A program made the position numbers and the translations under genes. Shown one piece after another: positions 21,866 through 35,162 of a stretch of DNA of 64,000 nucleotides. The notes under the pieces were generated by a model, which did not search any database, had not been told where the DNA came from, and saw nothing but the letters and a program-made list of their open reading frames with translations. The DNA lies in the NCBI GenBank assembly GCA_036873135.1, contig JAPTYO010000008.1, forward strand, positions 37,394,819 through 37,458,818, given 5' to 3'. How positions within the stretch are numbered: position 1 is the first letter of the stretch; the number at the start of each line of letters is the position of its first letter. Origin of the DNA: Clarkia xantiana subsp. parviflora. Lineage: Eukaryota; Streptophyta; Magnoliopsida; Myrtales; Onagraceae.

Positions 21866-24800
21866 GTTGTCATTTTTTTACCTTTGATGAGATGCATGCT
21901 ATCTTGCACTCCAAGCCATTGAATAGTTGAACACCCTCGAGCGCTATGCACGTTCCCAAGCTCTCATCATCCACTCCTATATATCGCCTTTTGTTCCTGC
22001 GCACTCACACCGTCGGAAATTTACCAAATACTCGGGTTTCAGCTTCTTTCAAATAACAAAAAATATCAAATTTATGTTAATTACCAAACGACATACTATC
22101 TGATACAAAAGAAGTTCACCATATGTTTTAGAAAAATCATGCATACTGATATTTCACTTGTAGAAAGAAATTACCTCTGGAGATAAATGTTGTGCCGTTC
22201 CTTTCTGTTATTATAGGCCAATAGGTAACCATTGTGCAGATAAGCTTCAAAATTTTGTTCAATCGCAACTGCAAAAACCTCAGCCTTGTCGTTGATGTTG
22301 TCCATCAACTGTATCGAACATCCACGAGGACTAGAAGACTGCTAGTAGACCAACCAAAAATGCAGCAACCCATAATTAATTATCCAGATATTTTTGTACT
22401 GAACAGTATTGATTTAGGTTAAATAAGAGAATGTACTTACAAATTTCATTTTGTAAATGTTTTCTTCATGAAGGAAGACCCGTACATTCTCGTAATACCC
22501 TGAATCGATGAAATTTCCATGTTTACCGGTTCTTTCATAGTCATACAACTGCAGAAGCTTATTGTCCAGGTCATCAGAAGCAACAATTTGAAGCTGCACC
22601 CAAAAGAACAAATACTTCAGATTTCGGAAAAGGATTGTTTTTGCCACTAAAGAAAAAAATAAAGACGAGAAGACTAGACTAGAGCACAGACCTGTTTGAC
22701 CAACTTGTATATCAACTTATCCAATGTGAAGAGAACGTACGACTGATTCCCGATTATGGCTCGGCATTCATTCTCAAACTTTGTGTTGCCGATTGACCCA
22801 TCAAGCAAGTTGTACAAGGAGTTCATGAATCTGCAACATTTTTCAAATAACTCATTATAAGAAGAAAATAATACCAGACATTTTACCCCAAAAAATAAAG
22901 ACCTGACCAAACAATACCTGGAATATGGATCCGAAGAACCCAAATCATCGGAGTTTCGGTGCTTCTCGGCACTATGGCAGTTTGTTTTTGCTGTAAAAAT
23001 CCTCTCATAAAGAGTCTGCCAGTAAAATAATAATTAGATTCGTCACAAAAATGTGGCCAAGAAAAATATAAAGATTCAGCACAAAAAGTGAACATATACC
23101 ATTACAAAATTCCATTTTCTTTTATTGGCAAAAATAAGCAGCTATTTAAAATGTACCAATGAATTTTTTTCATTTATTTAAGGGTTAACAGGTCTTTTGG
23201 TCCATGATGTTTGACCACTTTTGGGTTTTAGTCCATAATGTTTTTTTTGCCTAGTTTTGGCACCATATGTTTGCAGATTTTCCTAGTTTTGGTCCGACCG
23301 TTACATTCCATCCATTTTTTCCGTTAAGTGACATGTCCAAGTCACGTGATCTACCCTAAACTTTCAATTTTGTTCAAATTTAGGGGAATTGACACATTGA
23401 ACTAGGTTTATGGAGTCAATTCCCCTAAATTTGACCCATTAAACCTTTGTCAATTCCCCTAAATTTGAACAAAATTGAAAGTGGATAACGTGACTTGCAC
23501 ATGTCACTTAACGGAAAAAAATGGACAGAATGTAACGGTCGGACCAAAACTAGAAAAAATTTGCAAACATATGGTACCAAAACTAGACAAAAAAAAAACT
23601 TCATTGACCAAAAACCAAAAGTGGTCAAACATCTAGGACCAAAAGACCTGTTAACCCTTCATTTGTCTAGAATAAAAAAACAAAAAAAATCAGATAGCAA
23701 TAGTAATAACTGTTACAGCCAGAAAAGCATTCCCTTACCTGATGAAGCCTAAACAATGTGTAGAGATCATCGTTTCCATAGAAAATCCGAGAATCGGTCC
23801 TCTCTTCAGGTAGAATGGCTTGAACCCGTTTACAGAGAGGTTTAGATGCAGAAAAGGGGAAATGCTTGCCGTCTCCTCCATTAGAATGAGCATTGGTCGT
23901 CCCTTCAGCTTCAGCTTCACTTTCATCCTCTTTTCCATCGTCAGCTTCAGCATGCTCCACCTCTTCCTCTTCGTGAGAACATTCATCACCTGCAGATAGA
24001 GATTGTTAATGACATACATATTCTTTAAGAAAAGAGAAAAAGACAACATTACCTGCAGATTCACTACCTGACACATCACCCCCTCTTCTTCCAGAGACAT
24101 TGTCACTATCGACATCAGCTTCTACACAATTTCCTCTGCCTTCCCCACTGACAGAATGACTACCATGATCAACAATATGGTTGTCATCAAACTCGCCGTT
24201 TGGAGATAACTCACCTTCTTCCTTTTCAGATTTGTGAGGCCCTGCGGAATCTTCATTTCTTCCCATTATACCCTTGAGTTCCTTATGACTAGTTGAACTA
24301 GAATCATCGTGTTCTTTCAAAGATGCATCCCCATTAATCAAATTACTCGCCTTGTTCTCACCTCTATCCTTGTCAAATCTTGGCTTCTTGAAGTTACTTA
24401 AGCCAGAATTTACATTCGGACTTCTATCACTTCCTCCTCGTCTGAGTGAAGCATGGTTGGGGATAGTTTTTTCATTAAGCTCGGAAGTCACTTTAGAATG
24501 CGACCTCGAAGGAAGACCGAGCATTGGTTCCAGAAAGGAAGTCCAGAGCCGCATGACTTTGTTTAATTGTTCTTTGGTTGGGCAAACTTCTTCACAAGAA
24601 TACTGGAAGAGTTTGAATACATCCTCATGGATTCTCTCATCCATGAATGTGTAATCCAACTGTGGAGCAACAGGTTGTCTGTTTCCAGCAGCAATAGCAA
24701 AGAGAAGATCGTCCTCCTTTCGCTGCTTCTCTTTCAATTCTTTTATCTCCGTAACCAGATCTGCACAGAAGAGTAAGTTCCAGAATACCATGGAAGGAGG

Positions 24801-27800
24801 TCCCAAGAAGAAAAAAAACCCAAACTTTCTAACACAAAACACTAATCTAGGACTGACAAATCAAGCAAGCTGCCATATTTGTTGAGAAAAACACATTATT
24901 TGCTTTAGCTTTTATAGAAACCACATTATTTGCTTAATGAAACTAATCAAATCTTGCTGAAACAGAAAATCATTTTTGAGCAGGTTGGCAAATTGTGCAT
25001 GTATCGATCTATCTATTGAGAAATGCCTCAACTTTAACAAAAGAGTAATTGATACAAAATGTGAAACTCAGAGAGAACAATGTATTCTTTCCATCTTAGG
25101 AGACTGGTGGCTACCACACTCCATCACTTTTTCCTAAAAATGTATCTTCTACTGATTTCTGACTAAATTTCATGACATGATACAAGACCCAAATGCTCAA
25201 AATTTGATCAACACCCAGTTTATACTTACTTTTTGTGCTCAAGTTCTTTGAATCCTGCTGCTTGAAGTAAAAGCTTCGGTGGTCAAGGGACTTGTAATGA
25301 TTTTTGGCATATACGTCTGCCCAGACCTTGTTGAAGTCCAAACGACACTTTGTCCATTCCTCTTGCTTCTGATTGAGGCGGTTGAGTATGACGTGCAGCG
25401 CAACATTGGGACTTTTGCGGATGATTTCCAACACATCAAGTCCATGGTCACCATAAATTTGCTCGATACATCTCAAGTGTTGAGCTACAATGATGGTAGT
25501 TACTGACATTAGAGCATAGATATACTAATATTTCCTTTTAGAATAATAAAATACAAACAAACGTACCAGTTAAATGATTCTCAACCTGGAATGGTGTCTC
25601 TGGACTATTCCTATTTTCATTAAAGCTATTTACTAACTCCTCTACACGCTTCGCAGTTGAGCTGACAGACTCTAATAGCATATCCAGCTCAAATCTGAAC
25701 AGATATCATTAATTCCAAAATTGTCCATTAAAAGATTAAGATTGATGAAGTTACAAAGATAAGCATTGGAAAGGCTATTTACCTATCATCTTCGCATCTG
25801 AATAGGCTTTCTTCATATTGATTCCTACGCATGTGTTTAAATGAGTAATCCTCACTTCCTGATGTCACTGATACCCAGTGATCGTTCATCACTTGAGCAC
25901 CAAGCTCGGACCTTTGACTTGCTGTTGGTATAGGATACTGCATTCCAGAGGGGAAACCATACATGTTACATTTTATTTTACCAAATAAACACATTCTCAG
26001 TATCCTACTGCTTGAAAGCATTTCTTGCAAATATTTAAAAATAAATCAACTGAACTTACATCATCAGGTAAAAGTCGATAGCTAGGAGTGCAACGTTGAC
26101 AATCCGATAGGTCAAGCTCTTGAATAGATTTCCCCCAATACTTCTCTTTGGATCTCTCCATTTCCTTTGCTGATTCAGTTTCACGCTTGTGTTCTTTTTC
26201 TTTCTCCTCTAACTTCTGAGGTCTATGCATGGATCCATCATAAGAGAGTGATTCTGCAATTAATTAATAGCAAACAAAAATTTAATGTCTCCTTAAAAGC
26301 TCAAATGGAACTAAATTTAAAAAAAAAATGAACATAAAGGAAATGGTACATACTTTTACTCATAACACCAGCTAGAAAGCCATCTGCAAGAAGAACTTAA
26401 CCTTAGTATCCTCATCAATAGTGGAAATCACGATAATTAATTCAGTAAGTACCGATATTTTCACATCGCTCAAAGAAATCACTGAAGTCACCCATGAGTT
26501 CGGGATGTTTGCCAAGTAAATCAGTAACCTGAAAAGGATTTGATTAGTAAGAGCAAACCTTAAACAACGTCAGGATCATAGGACCGATTTTGTCTGAAAA
26601 TGCTTAGCTGGAAAGGGCGTACCAAATTTTGCAAGTCATTCCTTTTTATTATTCCAGTACTATAAATGTGTAGGCATTTCAGGAATGCCTGGTAATCTTC
26701 TGTGCTGCAAAGCTTCTCCTTCACCTTTTCACAAAACATGAACCCTTCATTGTACATTCCTGGCACATAATTTTAAACAGCTAAACTGATTATATAACAT
26801 ACAAAACATAAGCAAGAAAAACATGTGAAGAAAATAAAACAATGCCTTATTATAGAATTCATATTATGATTCACCGACCTTTCAGGGCATCCTTGTCATT
26901 AGTATAAGAGGTGGAATTCACTCCGGAACCTTCAACTTTCTTTGAAGATTTTCTTTTTTCCGACACGCGGTGCCCATTAGCATCCTTATTGTCATGTTCA
27001 GATTCTTGATCATCATGCTCACGAGTCTTCCTCTCTCGATGATCCTTATGCTTCCTCTGCACCTTCAATGTTGCTCTCTCAGCATCCATATCGGGGCGGT
27101 CAACACTAAGGTCTCTCTCTACTTGAGAACTAGGGACTCTATCACGCCTACATTGCTGTTCATACCACAATAATTAAAAAATAAACCTTTATTAGCATTC
27201 CATATTTAGAAAAATTAGCCTTTTTTATATTATATATGATGAAAAATGAAATAATTGAGACTGATATTAGGTACACTACTAATTACCTTATCGAAATGTA
27301 ACTGGCGTGATGTTGGTCCTGAAGAATTCCTTTCTCCAACACGTGGAGCTAAGACTCGCCCATGCAAGAAATTTTGAGTTGCAGTAGGTGTTGCTGAATT
27401 ATCAGGCAAGAATCTTGTGAACTCCTCCAATAAGTCGGGTTGGTCATCAAAGAGGCTAGCAACCTGGGAAAGACGATACATAAAATGAAAAATCAATATT
27501 ATAAGGGACTGCATAAATGTATAAATTATATAAAAAAGGATTTTTCTCTTAAATACCTCACTGTAAACCTCATTGATGTCCTTGTGCTCTTTCCGGTACA
27601 TATTCAAGATGTCCAGAAATGATTTATACACGTGCTCGTCATTTTGGAAGCGTTTCTACAATTAGAGAAAATATAATGCAGATTGTAATATATCCATACT
27701 GATAAAATCACCATCTTTAGTACAAGGTTAATATGTCATTAGTAAAGCACCAAGAGGGAGTAAAATAAGCAAAACAATAAACAAGTACAGAAAGAGATCC

Positions 27801-29020
27801 ATGGATGAGCTTGGATATGTACTACTATGTCCATATACCCCAGCGTACACCAAAGTCTAACCCAATGTTCTATAAACCGTTCTTCTTTGAATTCAATGAA
27901 CTGAATTGGGGCTCATTAAGTGCTACACTTGATAGACTAGAAAATATTATGACAAAAATCAACTTTTATTACCTTTATCTTGTTGACAAAACTGATGGCT
28001 TCCTCAAATTCAACGGTTTTCTTCACAGGAGCTTGATCCTCATCCAATGTTATCTCATACCCCTTTGGTAAAAATGTATTGAATCCCAAGATTAAGTCGT
28101 TATGTCCTTTGAATAGTTCCTTTACTCTTGCTATGACACCACCTGTGTCAGTTCTGTAAAAGGAAATCACATTAGTACAAACTCTTGACCAGTAAGGCAG
28201 CTATCGAATCAAACCAAGAAAAGCTTGTAAGTTAAGGCACTCCACCTCTGAGCCTTGAAATCTTTCATGACCTCCAAGAACGTGTCGTATTTCTCCCTTT
28301 GATCTTGAAATATATCCTTGACCTCTTTGAGATATGTTAGCGCATCGTTCGTAGTTAACTTACTAGATGCATTGGCATTACCTCTTCCTTGCACATAGCT
28401 TCGCATGCAAACATAATTAAGACAAAATAATGAGGATACCGACAGCTTTCCATCCCCGCGATGGTAAAAATCTATACCCATATGACAAATCCATATCAGT
28501 ATAGTTTGAGCTCGAGTAAAAAAGAGGGACTCTTTTTTCATAATTCAGCCATAAACAAATTTAACAGTAAATTACTATTTGATAGTCTCTTTAACTTATC
28601 GAACCTAACCCAGAACCAATCTGATTTAGGGTAGGGGAATTAACTAAGCATACATGCAGTAAATTTGTGAAAATCAAAAATGAGTATTTTGGATTCTATG
28701 AGCAGAAAAGAAGATGGGTGCTTCCAAAAAAACTAATAGATAGCTACACATAGTTAGGTTAGTCAATTTAACCTAGTTTTGTCTAAACAAATCCCTGATT
28801 CACATAGAGGTAATTACATGCAAAATGGATATACTCGTATTCAGCAGCTGTAATTACGTGATCGACACTATTTCAAGCTCCTACAAACCCAGAAATCAAG
28901 AACGACAATCACAAACAGTAAAAATTGGAGGAAGAAAAGAACTGACGATTCGGGCCTTGGAGAAGCAAAGGGTCGTTTGAATTGAGGGCCAGGAGGCATA
29001 TCGTCTCTAGTTCGCTTCAT
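21647..29020 (-). CDS. SNL: SIN3-like (SNL) paired amphipathic helix transcriptional co-repressor
   Basis: Scaffold of histone-deacetylase co-repressor complexes in the nucleus. Coding exons (minus): 29020-28947, 28398-28246, 28153-27973, 27655-27557, 27463-27287, 27155-26879, 26759-26623, 26528-26453, 26383-26354, 26253-26060, 25937-25783, 25694-25567, 25484-25230, 24760-24053, 23989-23739, 23015-22918, 22830-22692, 22593-22441, 22338-22175, 21996-21882, 21787-21647. They total 3705 nt, in frame, 1234 residues. All introns are GT/AG. The N-terminus [17 protein letters not shown] is typical of plant SNL proteins. PAH1 is about 38-107, PAH2 122-190 and PAH3 321-391; the HDAC-interacting region begins near [16 protein letters not shown] (449-464). 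An acidic, serine-rich region spans exons 14-15 and the Sin3 C-terminal domain exons 15-20. The gene looks intact. One intron hosts a foldback element and another a (GAAA)n run. Splice sites were placed by eye. Confidence 0.93.
21788..21881 (-). repeat. (GAAA)n microsatellite in the last SNL intron
   Basis: About seven gaaa units at 21834-21862 fill a third of this 94-bp intron. Read on the gene strand it is a (TTTC)n pyrimidine run upstream of the acceptor, so its length could affect splicing. Confidence 0.8.
23171..23668. mobile_element. 480-bp foldback MITE (Mutator-like) in an SNL intron
   Basis: 23180 to about 23400 is the inverted complement of about 23440-23659, so nearly the whole element is two arms of ~220 bp. 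Outer ends are AAGGGTTAACAGGTC and its complement. The flanks CATTTATTT (23171-23179) and CATTTGTCT (23660-23668) agree at 7 of 9 positions, consistent with an aged 9-bp target duplication. It lies in the intron between the SNL exons 23989-23739 and 23015-22918. Confidence 0.85.
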
Positions 29021-29110
29021 CCCTGCAAAACCAACAACAAAAGTTTGTGTTTTAAGCAAGCAAAGCCATGGAAAGCAGCTATGTCTCAAATTGTACTCAC
29101 CTCTTGAGTT
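29018..29110 (-). other. SNL 5' untranslated intron
   Basis: Read on the minus strand, CTCAAGAG is followed by a GTGAGT donor (intron from 29100), and a TTTTGCAG acceptor ends two bases before the ATG at 29020. The leader is therefore spliced, with a first exon ending at 29101 and probably starting near 29430. Confidence 0.7.
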
Positions 29111-29455
29111 GTCCAATTCTGATGATGGAGAGAAGAGTGAGTTGACCGATCTCAGGCAACCAAGTAGAGGTGTGATCGGGTTGGTTTGAGCACAAACACG
29201 GCTGCTGCTGCTTTCAAATTTTTAAACTTTTTAACATACAATACAACAGAAGAATTGCGGAGAGACTAGGAGAGGAATGTGGGTTTACCGCTACAAACAC
29301 AACAGGGAAAGGAGGAAAAATTATTCGAGGGCTGCTCCAACTCCAACTCCAACTCCAGCTCCACTGACAGACGAGAAGAGAAGAGTAGAGAAATGAAATT
29401 GGTACGTCGGGGGAGCCAGACCACGACCAGTCCAGAGAGAGACCCTTCAGTTTTC

Positions 29456-29467
29456 CATTTTATATAT
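29456..29467 (-). promoter_or_regulatory. Candidate SNL TATA box
   Basis: On the minus strand the sequence reads TATATAAAA, some 30 bp upstream of a plausible transcription start near 29430. Position and sequence are the only support. Confidence 0.45.
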
Positions 29468-29539
29468 TATTATTATTGCTATATATATTTCGTAACTTAT
29501 AAATTATTTATTTATTTGTGCGTCACGCTTATTTAGGTA

Positions 29540-30480
29540 TTAGTAAGAATATATGTATGTATATTTGAATAGCTTGTGTTCTTTATTTATTTATTTATAA
29601 TCCAATATAATATGTTCCTATTACATTTCCATATTTATTTTTCAGTCTATTCAAAATTTTGAATACTATTCCGGATTCGGATTTAGGCACCCGTTTGGAG
29701 TATGAAAACCTAAACGTTGTATAAAATGACCTGATTGTCCCACACTATTAGTCATTTTCTTCTTTACAATAATACATATATGATATATGCAATGTTTTAA
29801 ATTGTGAGAATACAGTGAGATTTAGTGCATTATAATTGTTGGTTTATCTTAACTAGAGTGCTTAAATGTGCTGACGAGTAAAAAAAATTAATATAAAATA
29901 ATAATAATAAAATGTATGGAAATTTACTTATATATATGGAATGAAAATTAAATATTTGAATATATTTGTTTTGACACTTTGAAAAAGTATGTCATTGTTG
30001 AGTGTTCTATAGTTTTATCAAGTAAGCTTTAAACGTCATTTTTCATTCATTTGTATAAATTGTAAAAATTAATTTAAATAACATTAATTAAAAGATACTA
30101 ACATAAAAAAATTATTCATTTATTGAGTTACATTGATTATATTATTCAAAAAAAATATAATATATTTTCAATTCATTTATCTTATACATTTAATATAAAA
30201 TAATTTTAATATAATGCATATAAGTTCTGTAATATATTAGAGTTCATTTAATTAAGATTAATTTAACTTTATTACAATAAAATATAAAATTAATTATATG
30301 TATTAGAAAAATGTCAATGATATTATTAATTTTGTTATAATAGTATATGTTATTATGATCTAGTTATATATATGTTTATAAAATGAATTGATGCAATACA
30401 CGAGTCAATAAATATTAACCATCACTAACATAATACTATTAGATCATTTTTATGTTTATTATTGCGGTACATCTACTATC
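29540..30480. other. AT-rich intergenic DNA, no gene seen
   Basis: Very AT-rich with short AT runs and no long frame. It lies between the SNL promoter and the potassium-transporter fragment. Confidence 0.7.
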
Positions 30481-30494
30481 TATTATCTATCTAC

Positions 30495-30525
30495 TATCTA
30501 CTACTCTATTAAAAGAGTCAATGGC
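30495..30525 (+). mobile_element. Possible Helitron 5' end
   Basis: 'tctactactctattaaaagag' resembles the TC-initiated, TATTAAAAGAG-containing starts common in plant Helitrons. No matching 3' end was found before the retroelement at about 32.86 kb. Weak evidence. Confidence 0.3.
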
Positions 30526-31950
30526 CCTCACCTCCAAACGCTGCTTCCTCACCCCCTAAACGCTACAACCTATTCACATCATCTCCTCTCACATCTGTTG
30601 CTTCCATTCAATTGCCTAACGATTAGTTTCCTAAGCCCAAACAGAACCGCTGCAATTGGTTCCTGATCATTTCGATATCTATCTTCGTCATCTTCCTCTT
30701 CGTATTCCTTTATCTGAGGTTGCCATGTCGCTTATAACCACTCATTATGCTTCGATGTTTCAATCTGCATCTGTTGCCCGCTTTCATTGAAATTTCGCCC
30801 CATTCAATCTCCATAGCGAAGTATTGATGCTCGCTCTTCAATGTAATCTTTGGCAGAAGATCAAAGCAACAATTCTTTGCGTCGCTTATTGGTGAGTTCT
30901 TTACCGTACTAAATTTCCCTACTACAAACGAAAATATCTGAATATTGTAACTTTTTGCAAAAACATACTTTTATACAATATATATTTAACTCCATAGGAC
31001 AAGTCTTATCTCAAATGCTGCTATTTGGAGATTTTTCAGAGTAAAAATAATAACCTATTTAACTCTGGCAAACTAAGTTGCAAGATTGGCTTTTGGTGAT
31101 GTATTCTTTGGAGGGCTTTAGATTCTTTGTTCTCTAGTTTAAAGATCACACATGTACATTTTTGCCTCAGTTTCTACCATCTGTCAGGTTGGTCACTCTC
31201 TTAGGTGTTAGAAATATTGCTCTCATTTGTAACTATTCATTATAAGCTGGAATAAGCCTCCATATGTTTGTAATGGACTTGATGTACATTTGGTATGTAG
31301 GGTGCATTTTTTGCCCCTTTTCGAAGTTGAATTAAAAAGCTATCACGGATTTTGGTAGTGCAATGCCTGATTCCCAGTTACCAATATTCAATCTCTGTTA
31401 ATGTTGAGGTTCTGTGGTTGGATTATGTGGAACCCTGTGATTTTGTGCATGCGGAGATATATTTGAGAGATGAATTATACCAGTGAAAGAATTATTTCTG
31501 GACTTTTGAAGTGAAATATTTAGTCCAGCCACCTAATTCTCGATGGTTTATTATAGTAGCTCTGACAGTTTGTTTGTCATATTCTTCTCAATAATTGGCT
31601 GCTTGTACTGTAAGGAAAAATGTCAACACAGAGATTAAACAATGAATACGTGTTTGGCAAGGCACTCCATAAATCATCAGAAAAAAAGAGTACTTTTGGT
31701 AGATGATATGGAAACATTTTTCCTTAAATTTCCTACTGGTTTTTATCATGGAATGGGACAGACTCTAATTTGATACTCATGAAACAGTTTAGTTTATAGA
31801 GCTACAAAGCTTATTATTACGATTTGCAAACACTACTGTCTAAGCACGTTCATCCCATGCTAACCCTTTATACGGATCTTTTCACTGTGTATATTTTGCT
31901 TTCTTTCCTTCCCATTTTTGCATGACCTTGTTGCACTACTCTGATTACAG

Positions 31951-32513
31951 GGTTATAGTATCGGAAGAAGATTTTTCATTGTATTTCAGATCCTCAATGT
32001 TGTTTTTGGATATGTTGGAACCAGTCCATTGTACACCTTCTCTATGATGTTCACTAAGGCGCCTATAAATGGAGAAGAAGTTGTTCTAGGAGAATTATCC
32101 CTTGTGTTGTACACATCAATTTTGATTCCTTTGGTGAAGTATGTCCTTATAGTTCTTTGGGCTATGGATGATGCTCCTTCTCCAAAACAAGCAGGTGGGT
32201 CTGTTATATTCTTTTGTTATGACACATGGGAAATTCTAATTGCATTTAAATTTTATAGGTGGTACCTTTGCTTTTTACTCGGTGATCTGTAGGCATGCCA
32301 AAGTCAGTCTGCTTCCTAATCAACTGCCTTCAGATGCCTGTATATCATCATTTAGACTTAAGGTGCCTTCTGCTGAGCTAGAAAGATCGTTAAGGATCAA
32401 GGAACGCCTTTAGAAATCACTGGCTCTGAAAAAGCTTCATTTAGTTTTAGTCCTCGTTGGCACCTCAACGTCAATGGTTATCGTAGATGGGGTTGTTACA
32501 CTTGCCATGCCAG
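31951..32513 (+). pseudogene. KUP/HAK/KT potassium transporter fragment
   Basis: Two exons are recognisable. 31951-32193 encodes the first membrane region (VGTSPLYTFSMMFTKAP, then LSLVLYTSILIPLVKYVLIVLWA); 32258-32513 follows a TTTTATAG acceptor (GGTFAFYSVICRHAKVSLLPNQ, FRLKVPSAELERSL, then GTSTSMVIVDGVVT). The intron keeps frame. These match the start of plant K+/H+ symporters, closest in feel to the KUP5/7/12 group (from memory). A TAG at 32411-32413 stops the frame, the family's TPAM motif has become LAMP, and the rest of the ~800-residue protein is missing. No N-terminal exon was recognised in 30500-31950. The fragment is either a truncated gene or transposon-captured. Confidence 0.85.
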
Positions 32514-32869
32514 GTTTTGATTGCTACTTCTCCTTACTCTTTATACAATGAAGAGTCGTACTCAGGCTCATATAGTTTACTGGTTGAATATCTTTGTATC
32601 ATTTCTAAATAAGTTTACACTCTCCTTCTTGCTACTGATGATATATCCTACTTTTAACATTGAAAAAGAATATCTTTGCATCACTACGTTCTGCCTTGAT
32701 TGTGGAGATGTTATATGAATGATATTCAATGAAGGTGGACATGAACTTTTACTGCTTTATCAGTTTCTAATGATGGTTACAACTTAGTGTATTCAACCCT
32801 CTAAATGTGCCTATATGGATGCCAGATATGTAACCATTTACTTGTCAGTGCTCTATGTTTGCACACGAG

Positions 32870-32995
32870 TTTCCTTCGTGGGCTTCTTCTTTTGTTCTCT
32901 ACTTTTTCCTGGGCTTCTCCTTCTTGTATTCCCGCTTCGTGGGCTTCTTCTTCTTGTATGCCCGCTTTGTGGGGTTCTTCTTCTCGTATCCCTAT
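32870..32995. repeat. Tandem repeat in the Gypsy-4 LTR, ~32-bp unit, about 4 copies
   Basis: 'cgtgggcttcttcttcttgtat' plus 'tcccgctt' recurs with variation. All three frames stay open across it, which is a repeat effect. Confidence 0.85.
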
Positions 32996-33258
32996 AGATG
33001 GGCATCAGGGATGGGGTTCCCGGTAAGCCCATCGTAGCCCTAATGTCTTGCTCGGGCTTCCCGAGCAAGGGTTCCTTGCTTGGGTTGCCCTCAGGTGGTT
33101 TTTCGACTTGGGGCCTTCCCGGGTGGTTTTCACCACTCAGGGTGTGTTTCGGGCCTATGTGCTGGGCCTCGCGTGTCCGTGATCCAAGTTTCGAATTATA
33201 TTCGGTTATGGCCCATTTATCGGGTCCAATTAGTGATAGCTTGGGCGTATATCCAACA

Positions 33259-33275
33259 TTTGCCCCCGAGTCAAG
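33259..33275 (-). other. Gypsy-4 polypurine tract
   Basis: Plus-strand tttgcccccgagtcaag follows the LTR end CCAACA, as at 44016 in Gypsy-3. Confidence 0.7.
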
Positions 33276-34034
33276 GAATGGTTTAACCTTTTCTTGACTT
33301 TATTTTCTGCGGAATATCGCCCAAGCGAGTGTAAAGGCGTACCTTTGTGACGATCCCGGCCTTCATCGAGTGCTCGAGACGCGTCGTGATTTCCACGCCC
33401 CCTGCTTTAGAGAAGCTTAATGCATATACGAAAAATGCTTTTACTAGATTTAAGCAAGTTCACGTTATATGATAATGTTTTTTAGGGTAATAATTACGAG
33501 CCTTGGTCTCATTTCACTTATCCTTCGGACTATGTCCTTTTGTTCGTGTCTCCTTTTTATTAGAGCTTTTGGCGCATCTTTGAAGCGAGTGTTTGATGTA
33601 GATGTTGCCCCCTTAGGAACTTGGTGGTCGCTTGTTGTTTGGGTGCCTTAGTGTTTTGCCTAGGTCATCCCTTGCTTGTGTAGTTGATGCATGCCTTCAT
33701 GGAGGGTGTCTGGTTCTTTATTTCACTACCTTAGGTAGTGTTGAGGTGATTTTATTCGTCTCCCCTCTTAGGGGTGTTTTCCATTCTTTGTCCATCATAG
33801 TCCCTCCTTTGACAAGTAGTATCGTCCATGCACGTGTCTTTTGCCCCCGTGGTAAGCATTTGATCATTGTGCACTTTGGGACGTACCCTTGGGTAGGTCG
33901 GTCTTGATGGATTTATATGGTACCTTGAGGCGGGGTTGGCAATTTATGACCGACCATCGTTTTTCTTTCCTTTGCCAGGCGTGCTTTTGGGGCTTTTGCC
34001 AGGCTAGGGAGTGTCGTTTCACTTCCTCTTTAAA

Positions 34035-35162
34035 ATGAGTAAGCCTTCTTCTCCTAAGGCTTCCCGTGGTGGCCTTGCTTCTAATGCTCCCAAAATACAT
34101 TATCTGCATAAGGGGATTTTTATGGGAAGACGGTTTCCGCATCCCAACTTGAGTTCGGACTACGTCCCGGAGATGTCCGATTCTGATTCAGACACGGAGG
34201 TTGAATTGCGGCCCATCCTTGAGGATGAGCTGGCTTTTTTTCGTGGCCCTGTGTTCTTATTTGAGGTCTATAGTAAGAACTTGCTGAGTAGGAAAGGGTT
34301 CCTCTCCCGTGCTAGGACGGCTGAATTGTTTGATTCGGGGAAGTCATTTTATCCCTTCGCCACGCCGCACCGCTATACTTGGCAGCTCCGTTACCCCTCC
34401 ACCGGATGGGATGACGGTGGGGTATATTCATCAGATTAAGGCGGGGCTTCGCTTTCCTTATTGTGTCGAACTTCGAGAGCTCTGCAAGTATTATCGAATT
34501 TATCCTCTTGAACTTGCCCCCTCTGCTTTCTACGCTTGGGTCGGATTTAGAGTGTTGTGCCATCGCCAATACTGAGCTTACTCCCTTCGTCTATTTTGAC
34601 GCTTTTAACGCATTCAGCATGGTGGCGGGTCAGGATCTATTCCCTAGTGATCTAGTACCCCTTGTTGTCCAATAAGGGGTATTCTGGATTAGGTGCTGCT
34701 AAGCAGAACAACAAACGTCGGTTCGTCCTTACCTTTGAGAATGGTAGTGGCCATTGGGAGAAATACTACTTCTTCCTTGAGGATCAGGATGCTTCTTGGT
34801 CCTTGGATCCCCCCTGTTGACGGATGCGCTTCCCAAGTTTTCCGAATTTTCCACATCCGATAGGTAGGCTCTGAAGCTAATATATACTGGAAACATGACG
34901 GCTTTCTTCGAGTCTGTGCGCCGCGTCTCGGGGAAGGAGCTTTGTGCTATGGGGGTTTCGAATGACACCCCCTTCCCTTAGGAATTTGGTATGCAAGTCT
35001 TGTGACTTTTGCCTTGTATGTTGGTTTCAATATCGGCCTTCCCTGTTTCAAGAGAACAATGATGTTAGTGAAGATGTCTCTTCGAAGAGGGGAGATTCAG
35101 TTGTTTCTCCTCTTCTTTTGCCGGTGGTTGGTCCTCCGGCCGCTGTTTCTATATTTTGTTGA
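34035..35162 (+). pseudogene. Decayed antisense gene (aORF) of Gypsy-4
   Basis: ATG at 34035 opens MSKPSSPKASRGG, an acidic stretch SDSDSDTEVEL, and runs to 34439. It then shifts frame to FPYCVELRELCKYY and AWVGFRVLCHRQ (about 34455-34575), the counterpart of RFPFCGNLVEM and VLCLRQRW in Gypsy-1. A third segment, HWEKYYFFLEDQ near 34755, matches KYYFFIQ. Several frameshifts and stops break it. Position and strand, between the 3' LTR side and pol, equal those of the intact gene at 3307-5978. Confidence 0.75.

Noticed and set aside
31951..32513. A functional potassium transporter gene
   Set aside because: Only two early exons exist, with an in-frame stop and an altered conserved motif; no downstream exon is in the window.
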